In this document: one piece after another, positions 50,809 through 58,338 of the stretch
How the letters are laid out: the number at the start of each line of letters is the position of its first letter
Position numbering within the stretch: the stretch's first letter is position 1
Assembly: GCF_000384295.1 (NCBI RefSeq)
Contig: NZ_KB913037.1
Location: 4,536,868 to 4,600,867 of the forward strand
Source of the DNA: Amycolatopsis balhimycina FH 1894
Lineage (GTDB): Bacteria > Actinomycetota > Actinomycetes > Mycobacteriales > Pseudonocardiaceae
Direction of reading: 5' to 3'
DNA length: 64,000 nucleotides
Notes under the pieces: generated by a model
Told to the model about the DNA's origin: nothing
Databases searched by the model: none
What the model saw: the letters and a program-made list of their open reading frames with translations, nothing else
Program-made: the position numbers and the translations under genes

Positions 50809-51585
50809 TCAAGACCGGATATTGCGTTCGTAGACCAGCCGCAGCCCAAGCAACGTCAGGTCCGGCACGTGGTCGGTGATCGTCTCCGACTCACTGATCA
50901 CCAGCGGTGCCAGCCCACCCGTCGCGAGCACCGCCACCTGTTCCGTCCCGCCCGGTGAGAGCTCGCGGACGATCCGCCGGACCAGCCCGTCCACCTGGCC
51001 CGCGAAGCCGTAGAGAATCCCCGACTGCAGGCACTCCACCGTGTTCTTGCCGATCACCGACCGCGGCGGCACCAGCTCCACCTTCCGCAGCGCCGCCGCG
51101 CGCAACGCCAGCGCGTCCACCGAGATCTCGATCCCGGGCGCGAACGCCCCGCCCAGGAACTCGCCGCGGGCCGAGATCGCGTCCACGTTCGTCGACGTGC
51201 CGAAGTCGACGACCACGCACGCCGTGCTGTGCAGGTGGTGCGCGGCCAGCGTGTTCACCAGCCGGTCCGCGCCCACCTCCTTCGGGTTGTCCACGAGCAG
51301 GGCCACGCCCGTGCGCACGCCCGGCTCGACGACGATCTTCGGCACCTTCGCGTAGTACCGCGACAGCATCACGCGAAGCTCGCGCAGCACCGCCGGCACC
51401 GTGGACAACGCGCTGATGCCGCTCACCATGTCCGCCTGCGGGCCGAGCAGGCCGCGCACCGTCAACGCCAGCTCATCGGCCGTCATGCGCGCGTCCGTGC
51501 GCATCCGCCAGTCGCCGACCAGTGTCCGGCCGGACCACAGCCCCAGGACGATGTTCGTGTTGCCGACGTCGACGGTGAGCAGCAA
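50809..51585 (-). CDS. coaX: Type III pantothenate kinase
   Basis: A 258-residue CoaX of the ASKHA fold that phosphorylates pantothenate, the first step of CoA synthesis. Seen: MLLTVDVGNTNIVLGLWSGR (phosphate-1), ELRVMLSRYYAKVP, VGADRLVNTLAAHHLH, VVDFGTSTNVDAIS with the catalytic Asp, and a C-terminal VAVLATGGLAPLVISESET (adenosine motif). ATG 51585 is 5 nt downstream of the panD stop (51591), so panC-panD-coaX form one operon as in mycobacteria (Rv3600c-Rv3602c). Whether a type I kinase exists elsewhere cannot be seen; in M. tuberculosis CoaX is reported to be dispensable beside CoaA. Confidence 0.95.
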   Translation of the reverse strand: MLLTVDVGNTNIVLGLWSGRTLVGDWRMRTDARMTADELALTVRGLLGPQADMVSGISALSTVPAVLRELRVMLSRYYAKVPKIVVEPGVRTGVALLVDNPKEVGADRLVNTLAAHHLHSTACVVVDFGTSTNVDAISARGEFLGGAFAPGIEISVDALALRAAALRKVELVPPRSVIGKNTVECLQSGILYGFAGQVDGLVRRIVRELSPGGTEQVAVLATGGLAPLVISESETITDHVPDLTLLGLRLVYERNIRS

Positions 51586-51590
51586 GCGGG

Positions 51591-52088
51591 TCAGCTTTCC
51601 GCGTGCAGCAGCGCGTCGAGGCGGCGGGCGTCCGCTGTCTCGGCGACCGGGAAGACCGCCGTTTCGTCGTCGAGCGGCAGCGTCACCGTGCCGGACAGCA
51701 GCCCGGAGCCCTCCGGCGCGTGGCCGGGGTCGGTGTGCCGGTGAACGATCCGGTTGTCCGCGTCGACGAACACGACCCGCGGTTCGTACGTCGCGGCCTC
51801 GGCGTCGTCCATCTGGCCGTACGAAATGAGGATGACCAGGTCACCCGGGTGCACCAGGTGCGCCGCGGCACCGTTGATGCCGAGCACCCCGCTCCCGCGC
51901 TCACCCTTGATGACGTAGGTCTCCAGCCGCGCCCCGTTGGTGACGTCCACAATGGACACCTGTTCCCCCGGCAGCAGGTCCGCGGCCTCCATCAGGTCCT
52001 CGTCGACGGTCACCGAGCCGACGTAGTGCAGGTCGGCCTGGGTGACGGTGGCCCGGTGGATCTTCGACTTGAGCATCGTGCGGTACAT
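51591..52088 (-). CDS. panD: Aspartate 1-decarboxylase
   Basis: A 165-residue pyruvoyl enzyme making beta-alanine for pantothenate. [20 protein letters not shown] and [20 protein letters not shown] include the self-cleavage site Gly24-Ser25 and the catalytic Lys9, Tyr22 and Thr57-type residues. The core ends near 120; a C-terminal tail of about 45 residues ([20 protein letters not shown] onward) makes it longer than the 126-residue E. coli and about 139-residue mycobacterial enzymes. ATG 52088. It lies between panC (9 nt away) and coaX. The tail is of interest because in M. tuberculosis the PanD C terminus is the pyrazinoic-acid site. Confidence 0.95.
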   Translation of the reverse strand: MYRTMLKSKIHRATVTQADLHYVGSVTVDEDLMEAADLLPGEQVSIVDVTNGARLETYVIKGERGSGVLGINGAAAHLVHPGDLVILISYGQMDDAEAATYEPRVVFVDADNRIVHRHTDPGHAPEGSGLLSGTVTLPLDDETAVFPVAETADARRLDALLHAES

Positions 52089-52097
52089 CGTGGACTC

Positions 52098-53003
52098 CTA
52101 TTCCCCTGCGTCCAGCCGCTCCGGATGTTCGACGGCAGCGCCGAGCAACACCGGAACGTTGTCGATCAGCCGGGTACTCCCCACCCGGGCCGCGATCAAC
52201 AGTCGTGCTTCACCGTCGACGGGCGCGGGCCCGAGGTCGGTTCCCCTCAACTCCAGGTAATCCACCTCGACCGCGGGACGCGCGGCGAGGGTCTTCCACG
52301 CGGTCTCGAGGACCGCGTCCGCACCGTCCCGGCCGACGAACGCCCCCGCGGTGAGGGCGGCCGACAGGACGATGGCGTCTTCGCGCTGCTCAGGCGTCAG
52401 GTAGACGTTGCGGGACGACAGCGCCAGCCCGTCATGCTCCCGCACGGTCGGCACGCCGATGACGCGCGTGTCGATGTTCAGGTCCCGCACCATCCGCTTG
52501 ATCAGCACCAGCTGCTGGTAGTCCTTTTCGCCGAAGAAGGCGTAGTCCGGACGGAGCAGGTTGAACAGCTTCGCCACGACGGTGAGCACCCCGGCGAAGT
52601 GGCCGGGCCGCACGGCGCCTTCGAGTTCGTCGCCGAGCGGTCCCGGGTGCACGGTCACCACGGCCCCTTCGGCGTAGAGCGCGTCCGCGCCGGGCGTGAA
52701 CGCGATTTCGATGCCGTCCTCCCTCAGCACGGCGAGATCGGCGTCCAGGGGCCGCGGGTAGGCCTCGAAGTCCTCGCCCGCGCCGAACTGCAGCGGGTTC
52801 ACGAAGATCGAGGTGGCCACGACGGCGTTCGGCAGCCGCTTGGCGCGGCGGATGAGTTCACGGTGGCCGGCGTGCAGCGCGCCCATGGTCGGCACGAGCG
52901 CCAGCTTGCGGCCGACGCCGTGCAACGCCCGGCTGACCTGGCTCACGTGCTCCGGCGAGGAGAACGTGTTCAGGGTGCCGCGGCTGAATTTCGGTGTGGT
53001 CAC
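52098..53003 (-). CDS. panC: Pantothenate synthetase
   Basis: A 301-residue enzyme joining pantoate and beta-alanine using ATP. It holds VPTMGALHAGHRELIRRAKR (ATP-binding HIGH-type motif), FVNPLQFGAGEDFEAYPRPL, VAKLFNLLRPDYAFFGEKDY and LALSSRNVYLTPEQRED (KMSKS-type loop). The start overlaps the DUF2520 gene's end: DUF2520 ends at 53000, and panC begins at about GTG/ATG 53003, so the two are translationally coupled. Length is typical for actinobacteria. It is followed by panD 9 nt later. Confidence 0.95.
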   Translation of the reverse strand: MTTPKFSRGTLNTFSSPEHVSQVSRALHGVGRKLALVPTMGALHAGHRELIRRAKRLPNAVVATSIFVNPLQFGAGEDFEAYPRPLDADLAVLREDGIEIAFTPGADALYAEGAVVTVHPGPLGDELEGAVRPGHFAGVLTVVAKLFNLLRPDYAFFGEKDYQQLVLIKRMVRDLNIDTRVIGVPTVREHDGLALSSRNVYLTPEQREDAIVLSAALTAGAFVGRDGADAVLETAWKTLAARPAVEVDYLELRGTDLGPAPVDGEARLLIAARVGSTRLIDNVPVLLGAAVEHPERLDAGE

Positions 53004-53905
53004 TGGTCTGGGTGCCCTTCGGCGGGATCGTCGAGGAGTTCGGTGAGGTCTTTGGCGGCCGCGGTGTCCAGCAGCCCGGCAGCCGTCGAACGCGCCACCG
53101 TGCGCTTGGCCAGCGCCCGGTAGGCCGGCGCCACGTCCGGCGCCCGGTCCGCCAGCACCGCGAGATGCTTGCGGACGGTGCCGAGATCGCCACGGGCGAC
53201 CGGGCCGGTCAGCGCGCGATCGCCGTGCCGGAGAACATTATCCAACGCCGCCGAAAGCAGGGGTGCGACCAGGCGCTCCGGCTGCTCGATTCCCGCCTCC
53301 CGCAAGACTTCCGCGCAGTCGGCGACCAGCGTCATCAGGTGGTTCGCGCCGTGGGTCAACGCAGCGTGGTAGAGCGCTCGCGCGGAGTCGGGGATCCGCA
53401 CCGGCTCCGCGCCCATCTCGACGGTGAGCGCTTCGCCGACGTGCCACGCCGCCTCGTCGTCCGCGGCCGCCGTGATGCCGATGCTGCAAGCCGCCAGCCG
53501 CTCGAGGTCCTCCTCGCGGCCGGTGAACGTCATCACGGGGTGCAGCGCGAGCGGCAGCGCCCCCGCCTCGGCCACCGGCGCCAGCACGTCGATGCCGTGC
53601 GCGCCGGAGGTGTGCACGACGATCTGCCCGGCCCGCACCGACCCGGTCGCGACGAGCCCGCGGACCATCCCGGCCAGCGCGTCGTCGGGGAGGGCGAGCA
53701 GCACCAGATCGGCCCGGCTCACGGTCTCGTCGGGCGGCAGGAGCGGCACGTCGGGGAGGAGACGTTCGGCACGGGCCAGCGACGCGCCGGACAGGCCCGA
53801 CGCGGCGACCACCGTGTGCCCCGCCCGGGCCAGCGCGGCGCCGAGCACGCTGCCCACCCGGCCGGCGGAAACGACGCCGACCGCGAGGCGGGCGGGCCTC
53901 ATCAT
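53000..53905 (-). CDS. Rossmann-like DUF2520 oxidoreductase family protein
   Basis: A 301-residue protein with an N-terminal NAD(P)-binding domain (LAVGVVSAGRVGSVLGAALA, GxGxxG-type with SAGRVG) and a C-terminal helical DUF2520 domain (MTLVADCAEVLREAGIEQPE, ALTGPVARGDLGTVRKHLAV). It resembles ketopantoate reductase and hydroxyacid dehydrogenases. Encoded immediately upstream of panC with a 4-bp overlap (as Rv3603c in mycobacteria), it probably supplies or controls pantoate, but a reductase role has not been shown from sequence here. ATG 53905 starts MMRPARLAVGVVSA. Confidence 0.88.
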   Translation of the reverse strand: MMRPARLAVGVVSAGRVGSVLGAALARAGHTVVAASGLSGASLARAERLLPDVPLLPPDETVSRADLVLLALPDDALAGMVRGLVATGSVRAGQIVVHTSGAHGIDVLAPVAEAGALPLALHPVMTFTGREEDLERLAACSIGITAAADDEAAWHVGEALTVEMGAEPVRIPDSARALYHAALTHGANHLMTLVADCAEVLREAGIEQPERLVAPLLSAALDNVLRHGDRALTGPVARGDLGTVRKHLAVLADRAPDVAPAYRALAKRTVARSTAAGLLDTAAAKDLTELLDDPAEGHPDQ

Positions 53906-54048
53906 GGCGTGCGCCTGTGGACGCTCATGGCTGGCAGACTCCCTCTGCTCTCGTTCCAGTCCCGCTCCGGGTACCGGACGACGGCGCGAGACTAACTCGA
54001 TCGAGCGCGCCCCGTTGAGCCCGGGTGACCAGCTTCACCCGGACCGGG

Positions 54049-55215
54049 TCACCCGCGGGCGGCCTCGTCGGCGAGGCGCGTCGCCTCCGCGCGGGCGGCT
54101 TTCAACGTCCGCAGCAGCTCCTGCTGGCGCTGCCGGTCGGTGTCGCTGGTGAGCTGGTGCCGGTCGAGGAACGCGAGCTCCGTCACGCTGGCCTGGTAGA
54201 TGGCGACGGCCCGCGCCGCCTGCTTGCCCGACTGCCGTTTCGCCTGGCGGCGCCAGGCACGGCGGCCCGGCAGGCTGGCCAGCAGCTCGACCTCCGACGG
54301 CGCGATCCAGCGCGCCGCCGCCATGTGCGGCAGAGCCGCGGCGATGATCCGCTGCTCCCGCTTCCGCTGCAGGATGACCAAGTACACGACGCCGAGGAAC
54401 AGCGGCAGCATGATCAGGAAGTACACGGTGAGGAACTTCGACCCGCCGAGCAGCGCGGCGCTGTTCCACAGCGCGTGCAGGCAGACCGCGGCCAGGTAGC
54501 CGGCGAGCGGCGCGATGACCTTCAGCGCCTTGGTCGTCGTCCGCGCGGCGATGCCGATCCCGATGCCGGTGAGCACCGCGAACAGCGGGTGCGTGAACGG
54601 CGCGAGCACACCGCGCAGGAAGAACGCCGTGATGACGCCCTGGCTGTGCCCGTCGCCGAAGCCGTAGTCGGCGAACGCGCGGCCGAAGTAGTAGATGTTC
54701 TCGGTGAAGGCGAACCCCGCGGCACTGAACCCGGCGTAGACGACCCCGTCCACGACGCCGTCGAACTCGCTGGACCGGCGCCACAGGATGAGCACCACGA
54801 ACAGCGCCTTCGCAGCCTCCTCGACGACCGGCGCGGACACCAGCGCGGCGAGCGTGTTGCCGTGGCCGGTGCCGAGCAGCTCGTCACCGACCGCTTCGGC
54901 GGTGGTGTTGATGAGCAGCGCGGTGATCGTCGCGATGCAGGCACCCCAGGCGAAGGCGAGCAGCAAGAACTTCGCCGGCTCCGGCTCCCAGCGGTCGACC
55001 CACAGGAACCCGGCCACCACCCCGGCGACCGGCACGAGCGCCGCCAGCACCCCGATCGTGACGGCGAGCGGGCCGACCCGCGCCGTGACCAGGCCGAACA
55101 GGAACAGGCCGCACAGGGCCACCACGATCAGCCCGAGCACCGGCAGCAGCACGGTGATCCGGCGAGGCCGCCGTCCGCGATCCAGTCCCGTCGCGGGCGA
55201 GAGGGTTCCGCTCAC
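54049..55215 (-). CDS. PrsW-family intramembrane metalloprotease
   Basis: A 388-residue multi-pass protease. The motifs are VVEEAAKALFVVLI (Glu132-Glu133), the FAFTENIYYFGRAF segment and LHALWNSAALLG with the distal His, matching the PrsW/CAAX-like glutamic/metal site. About eight TM segments lie between residues 20 and 275. A soluble C-terminal tail of about 110 residues (QRKREQRIIAAALPHMAAAR onward) is charged and helical. PrsW cleaves anti-sigma factors in Bacillus; a target here is unknown. GTG 55215 is the start. It is between the pantothenate operon and the Pro/Arg-rich gene, where mycobacteria have nothing, so this is an insertion in the conserved order. Confidence 0.9.
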   Translation of the reverse strand: MSGTLSPATGLDRGRRPRRITVLLPVLGLIVVALCGLFLFGLVTARVGPLAVTIGVLAALVPVAGVVAGFLWVDRWEPEPAKFLLLAFAWGACIATITALLINTTAEAVGDELLGTGHGNTLAALVSAPVVEEAAKALFVVLILWRRSSEFDGVVDGVVYAGFSAAGFAFTENIYYFGRAFADYGFGDGHSQGVITAFFLRGVLAPFTHPLFAVLTGIGIGIAARTTTKALKVIAPLAGYLAAVCLHALWNSAALLGGSKFLTVYFLIMLPLFLGVVYLVILQRKREQRIIAAALPHMAAARWIAPSEVELLASLPGRRAWRRQAKRQSGKQAARAVAIYQASVTELAFLDRHQLTSDTDRQRQQELLRTLKAARAEATRLADEAARG

Positions 55216-55315
55216 AGCCGGTCACCCTACGCAGACCGGACAGGGACCGGAACGCCACCTCGGTCTTCCGCGCGCCGCCCACGCCGGGCCGCTAGGCCGC
55301 CGGGCGCGCGCTCAT

Positions 55316-55341
55316 GCGCCCCAATTGTGGCATTGGGGCGC
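55316..55341. terminator. 10-bp perfect hairpin between tandem minus-strand genes
   Basis: GCGCCCCAAT (55316-55325) and ATTGGGGCGC (55332-55341) pair perfectly around a 6-nt loop, 25 nt past the stop of the Pro/Arg-rich gene when read on the minus strand. It likely terminates that gene before prsW. Confidence 0.65.
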
Positions 55342-55366
55342 TCGAGACTCGGCGTAGCGGTGCGAG

Positions 55367-57706
55367 TCAGTCCTCGGCGCGCCGGCGGCGACGCGGCGTG
55401 GAACCCGTGCCGCCGTTCGCTGCCAGCAGTTCGCTCACCGAACGGCCCGCGGCGTGCGAACCGCTGCCCGGAGCGGGCTCGGCCGCACGGCGGCCGTTGC
55501 GGGCGCCGTGCCCATTGCCGTTGCCGTTGCCGTTCTGCTCGACGTCCGCCGGGTCGACCGGGGCCATGCCGCGGCGCGACATGGACGCCCGTTCGGCGAC
55601 CATGCCTTCCCAGGCCGGTGGCTCGCCGTCCGGGCGACGGCGGCGGCCGCCACCCGCCGGCTCCGGCGCGGGCACCGCGGGCATCTGCTGGGACTCGTCC
55701 GGCTTGCGGCGACGGCCACCGGACCCGCCCTGGAAGTTGCGGACCGACTCCGGCAGCGTCGGGTTCGCCATCATCGGCGCTTCGGCCGGGGCAACCTCCG
55801 CGGGCGCACGGTGCGAACCACTGTGCCGGGACGCCGGCTCCTCCAGGGCAGGCGACATGTCGGCCCGAGAGAACTGCTCCAGCCGCGAAGGACGCCGGCC
55901 GTCGGCGGCCGGGACCGGCGTGGTCGGCGGCACCACCGGGGGCAGGTCGGTGCGCGACGGCTGCCGCGGCGACGAGCCGTTGCTCGGCACCGGCGTCGTC
56001 GCCGGGACGGGCGGGAGGTTCGTGCGGGACGCCGCGGCGTCCCGCGGTATCGGCGGCTTGGCCGACATCGGCTGCTCCTGCGGCATGGGCGGCATGGGCC
56101 GGTTCGGCCGCTGCCGCTCGGCGAAGTCGTCGCGGTTCTGGAAGGCCGCGCTGAGGTCCCTCACCGGGCGGATGTCCGACCGCGACATCTCCGACGGCTT
56201 CGGCGGCGGCACGTTGGCCGCCGGACGGCCCGGCGCGGGCCGTGGCGGCTCGGGGGCCTTGCGGGGATCCGGGCGCATGCCGTTCGGCTGGCCGCCGACG
56301 CGCGGAATGTCCGGACGGGACATTTCGACGCGGGGGATGTCGGGCCGCGACATCTCGACCCGGGGAATGTCGGGCCGCGACATCTCCACACGCGGAATGT
56401 CCGGACGCGACATCTCCACACGCGGGATGTCGGGCCGCGACATCTCCACACGGGGGATATCCGGACGCGACATCTCCACACGCGGAATGTCCGAACGCGA
56501 CATCTCCACACGCGGAATGTCCGAACGCGACATCTCCACACGCGGGATATCCGGACGCGACATCTCCACACGCGGGATATCCGGACGCGACATCTCCACA
56601 CGCGGAATGTCCGAACGCGACACCTCCGCCGGCCGCATCGCCGGACGCGACAGCTCCGCGCGGCGCGCGGGCGGCGGCTCGGGACGGCGGATCTGCGTCT
56701 GGGGCTCCGGGCGCCGGATCTCGGTCTTCGGCTCCGGCGGGCGGCGGATCTCGGTCTTGGGGTCGGCGGGCCGCGGCACGTCGCGGCGCGTCGGCTCGGC
56801 AGCGGCTTCCGGACGTCGCTCCGGCTGCCCCGCGGCCACTTCGTCCGGCTTCGGCAGCCGCATGGGCTGCGACTCGGCCTGGCGACGGGCCGCCTCGGCG
56901 CGCAGCTCGGCGGCCTTCAGCTCGCGCTGCGCGGCGTTCAGCGCCGGGTCGACCGGCGGCACCGGCGGACGGCGTTCGCTCAGCGGCTTCGGCCGGGCGA
57001 TCTGCTGGGTGCTCTGCGCGGAGACGTTCGCCGGGGCCTTCGGGGCCGGCTTGCCGCCGAAACCCTTGCCCTTGCCGAGGCCCTTGCCGTTCGAAGCCTT
57101 GCGGCGGCGCTCGTCGAGGACGCGGTCGATCAGTTCGGTCGGCCGCTCGCCGCCCTCGACCACCGGCTTCTTCCCGGACATCAGCTGGGCGGGCCTCTTC
57201 TTCGGCGCGCTGTCGGGGATCATGCGGTTCTCGTCGGACAGCTTGCGCATCCGGGTCGCCTGCGCAGTCAGCGCGACGCGCTCGAGCAGCACCTCGCCGC
57301 CGAACAGTGACTGGAGACTGTCGCGCAGGGCGGAAACTTCGGCGCGCAGCGCCTCCAGCTCCTCGCGTCCCTTGGAGTCGGCCACGCTGCTTTTCTCCGC
57401 CTCCATCTCCAGCTCGTACTCACGCCGGGCCGCGATCTCGCGTTCCAGCTCCAACTCGTACACAGCCTGCGCCTCGGCGACCGCGTCCTCGCTCTGTGCC
57501 GCGCTCTTGCGGTACTTCACGGCGAGGAACGCGCCGATCAGGGCGGCCCAGAGGGCCGCGACGATCCCGAGCCGGAGATAACGGAGATCGTCGCTGAGCA
57601 CCAGTGCGAGGGTGGCTCCGATGGCGAGGACAAAGCCGACGACAAGCCACGGCCTGCCCAGTAGGCGGCCGCGCGAGTCGTCACCCACGCCGGTCATGAC
57701 TGACAC
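55367..57706 (-). CDS. Pro/Arg-rich membrane protein with ten-residue tandem repeats (Rv3604c-like position)
   Basis: A 779-residue protein. Two TM segments at about 17-35 and 45-62 are followed by a coiled coil (about 68-130: AEAQAVYELELEREIAARRE). The rest is a low-complexity, basic region rich in Pro, Arg, Ser and Ala. The centre holds eleven tandem copies of a ten-residue unit, MSR[PS]DIPRVE, and looser relatives (SRSDIRPV, SRTDLPPV, SRADMSPA, SRTNLPPV) occur on its C-terminal side. It has the location and general make-up of M. tuberculosis Rv3604c, a membrane protein rich in Ala, Arg and Pro. GTG 57706 is taken as start; ATG 57697 is an alternative. The function is unknown; multivalent binding at the membrane is an inference. 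Confidence 0.8.
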   Translation of the reverse strand: MSVMTGVGDDSRGRLLGRPWLVVGFVLAIGATLALVLSDDLRYLRLGIVAALWAALIGAFLAVKYRKSAAQSEDAVAEAQAVYELELEREIAARREYELEMEAEKSSVADSKGREELEALRAEVSALRDSLQSLFGGEVLLERVALTAQATRMRKLSDENRMIPDSAPKKRPAQLMSGKKPVVEGGERPTELIDRVLDERRRKASNGKGLGKGKGFGGKPAPKAPANVSAQSTQQIARPKPLSERRPPVPPVDPALNAAQRELKAAELRAEAARRQAESQPMRLPKPDEVAAGQPERRPEAAAEPTRRDVPRPADPKTEIRRPPEPKTEIRRPEPQTQIRRPEPPPARRAELSRPAMRPAEVSRSDIPRVEMSRPDIPRVEMSRPDIPRVEMSRSDIPRVEMSRSDIPRVEMSRPDIPRVEMSRPDIPRVEMSRPDIPRVEMSRPDIPRVEMSRPDIPRVEMSRPDIPRVGGQPNGMRPDPRKAPEPPRPAPGRPAANVPPPKPSEMSRSDIRPVRDLSAAFQNRDDFAERQRPNRPMPPMPQEQPMSAKPPIPRDAAASRTNLPPVPATTPVPSNGSSPRQPSRTDLPPVVPPTTPVPAADGRRPSRLEQFSRADMSPALEEPASRHSGSHRAPAEVAPAEAPMMANPTLPESVRNFQGGSGGRRRKPDESQQMPAVPAPEPAGGGRRRRPDGEPPAWEGMVAERASMSRRGMAPVDPADVEQNGNGNGNGHGARNGRRAAEPAPGSGSHAAGRSVSELLAANGGTGSTPRRRRRAED
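56301..56630. repeat. Eleven tandem 30-bp repeats within the coding region
   Basis: Eleven exactly spaced 30-bp units (CGCGGAATGTCCGGACGCGA followed by CATCTCCACA on the plus strand) run from 56301 to 56630. Variation is mostly at a few positions (GGAATGT/GGGATAT, CGGA/CGAA), less in the middle units and more at both ends. The period is a multiple of three, so copy-number changes keep the frame. Confidence 0.95.
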
Positions 57707-57766
57707 CGTACCTGCTCGTAATCCGAACGAGACCTACTTGGTCCAGCGAGCGGTGTGATTCCAGCG

Positions 57767-58228
57767 CTAACCGGTCGTCCCGCGGGTGCTCTCCCGGTCT
57801 TGGCCGCGCGGGGTCCGGCAGCAGTGTTCGAGCCACAAAGCCGCTGCTACCAGGGCTGCGGCGGACACCACGCCGACCACCGCGGCGCGGGTGTCGAGCA
57901 CGGCCGCGACGAGTTCGTCACGTCGGGGAAAAAGGTAGGCGAGCGCGGCCAGCCAGGCGCCCGCCATGAACGTACCGGCGAGTGACGAAGCCTTGGCCAG
58001 GGCGACCGATCGGGCGACCCCGATCGCGGCAACGACGCGGCCGTTCTTGATCCGCGAGCGGATGGAGAACGCGAGGACGGCCTCGATCACGGCGAGGACG
58101 GCGAACGTGATCCCGGCGAGCAGCGGCAGCTGCGGCAGTGAGCCGTAGGCGACCAGGAAGAGCAGGTAGCCGAGGACCAGGCCGAGCAGCCCGGCCACCA
58201 CCAGGTCTCGAGGCCGGGTGAAGTGCAT
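57767..58228 (-). CDS. DUF3180 family membrane protein
   Basis: A 153-residue integral membrane protein. MHFTRPRDLVVAGLLGLVLG begins TM1; others are near LLAGITFAVLAVIEAVLAFS, AGTFMAGAWLAALAYLF and VVGVVSAAALVAAALWLEHC. The sequence SRIKNGRVVAAIGVARSVAL then AKASSLAGTF is the DUF3180 core with a conserved Arg and Lys. In mycobacteria this gene (Rv3605c) lies directly downstream of folK, and here it lies on the same strand but separated from folK by a MerR gene. Role unknown. ATG 58228; the next gene on this strand, 61 nt further, is the Pro/Arg-rich protein. Confidence 0.88.
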   Translation of the reverse strand: MHFTRPRDLVVAGLLGLVLGYLLFLVAYGSLPQLPLLAGITFAVLAVIEAVLAFSIRSRIKNGRVVAAIGVARSVALAKASSLAGTFMAGAWLAALAYLFPRRDELVAAVLDTRAAVVGVVSAAALVAAALWLEHCCRTPRGQDRESTRGTTG

Positions 58229-58255
58229 GCCTCAACCGTACCGTGCAGTAACGTT

Positions 58256-58294
58256 GCGGGGCTCCGCCCCGGGCCGGGGGCTCCGCCACCCGGG
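58256..58294. repeat. GC-rich hairpin repeat before the MerR gene
   Basis: GGGGC-TCC-GCCCC (58258-58270) and a second CCCGGG...CCCGGG pair around GGGGGCTCCGCC form short hairpins. The pattern resembles the leader repeat near 29580-29620 (GGGGGC-AA-GCCCCC), suggesting a family of GC intergenic repeats. Confidence 0.45.
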
Positions 58295-58312
58295 CTTCCC
58301 AAAGTACGGTTG

Positions 58313-58333
58313 ACTCTCCACCGACTGGAGAGT
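58313..58333. promoter_or_regulatory. Candidate MerR operator ACTCTCCA-N5-TGGAGAGT
   Basis: An exact 8-bp inverted repeat with a 5-nt spacer ends 5 nt before ATG 58339. TTGACT (58310-58315) overlaps its left arm as a -35-like box. MerR proteins bind such dyads between -35 and -10. The right arm also includes the GGAGAG ribosome site. Confidence 0.6.
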
Positions 58334-58338
58334 TCATC

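Noticed and set aside
56301..56630. Possible CRISPR array (11 units of 30 bp)
   Set aside because: The units abut with no spacers, are in frame within a coding region, and no cas gene is near.
55314..57581. A 755-codon plus-strand frame with repeated RDISTRGMSG units
   Set aside because: It is the antisense of the MSRPDIPRVE repeats. The minus-strand frame has TM segments, a coiled coil and a syntenic position; the plus-strand one has none.
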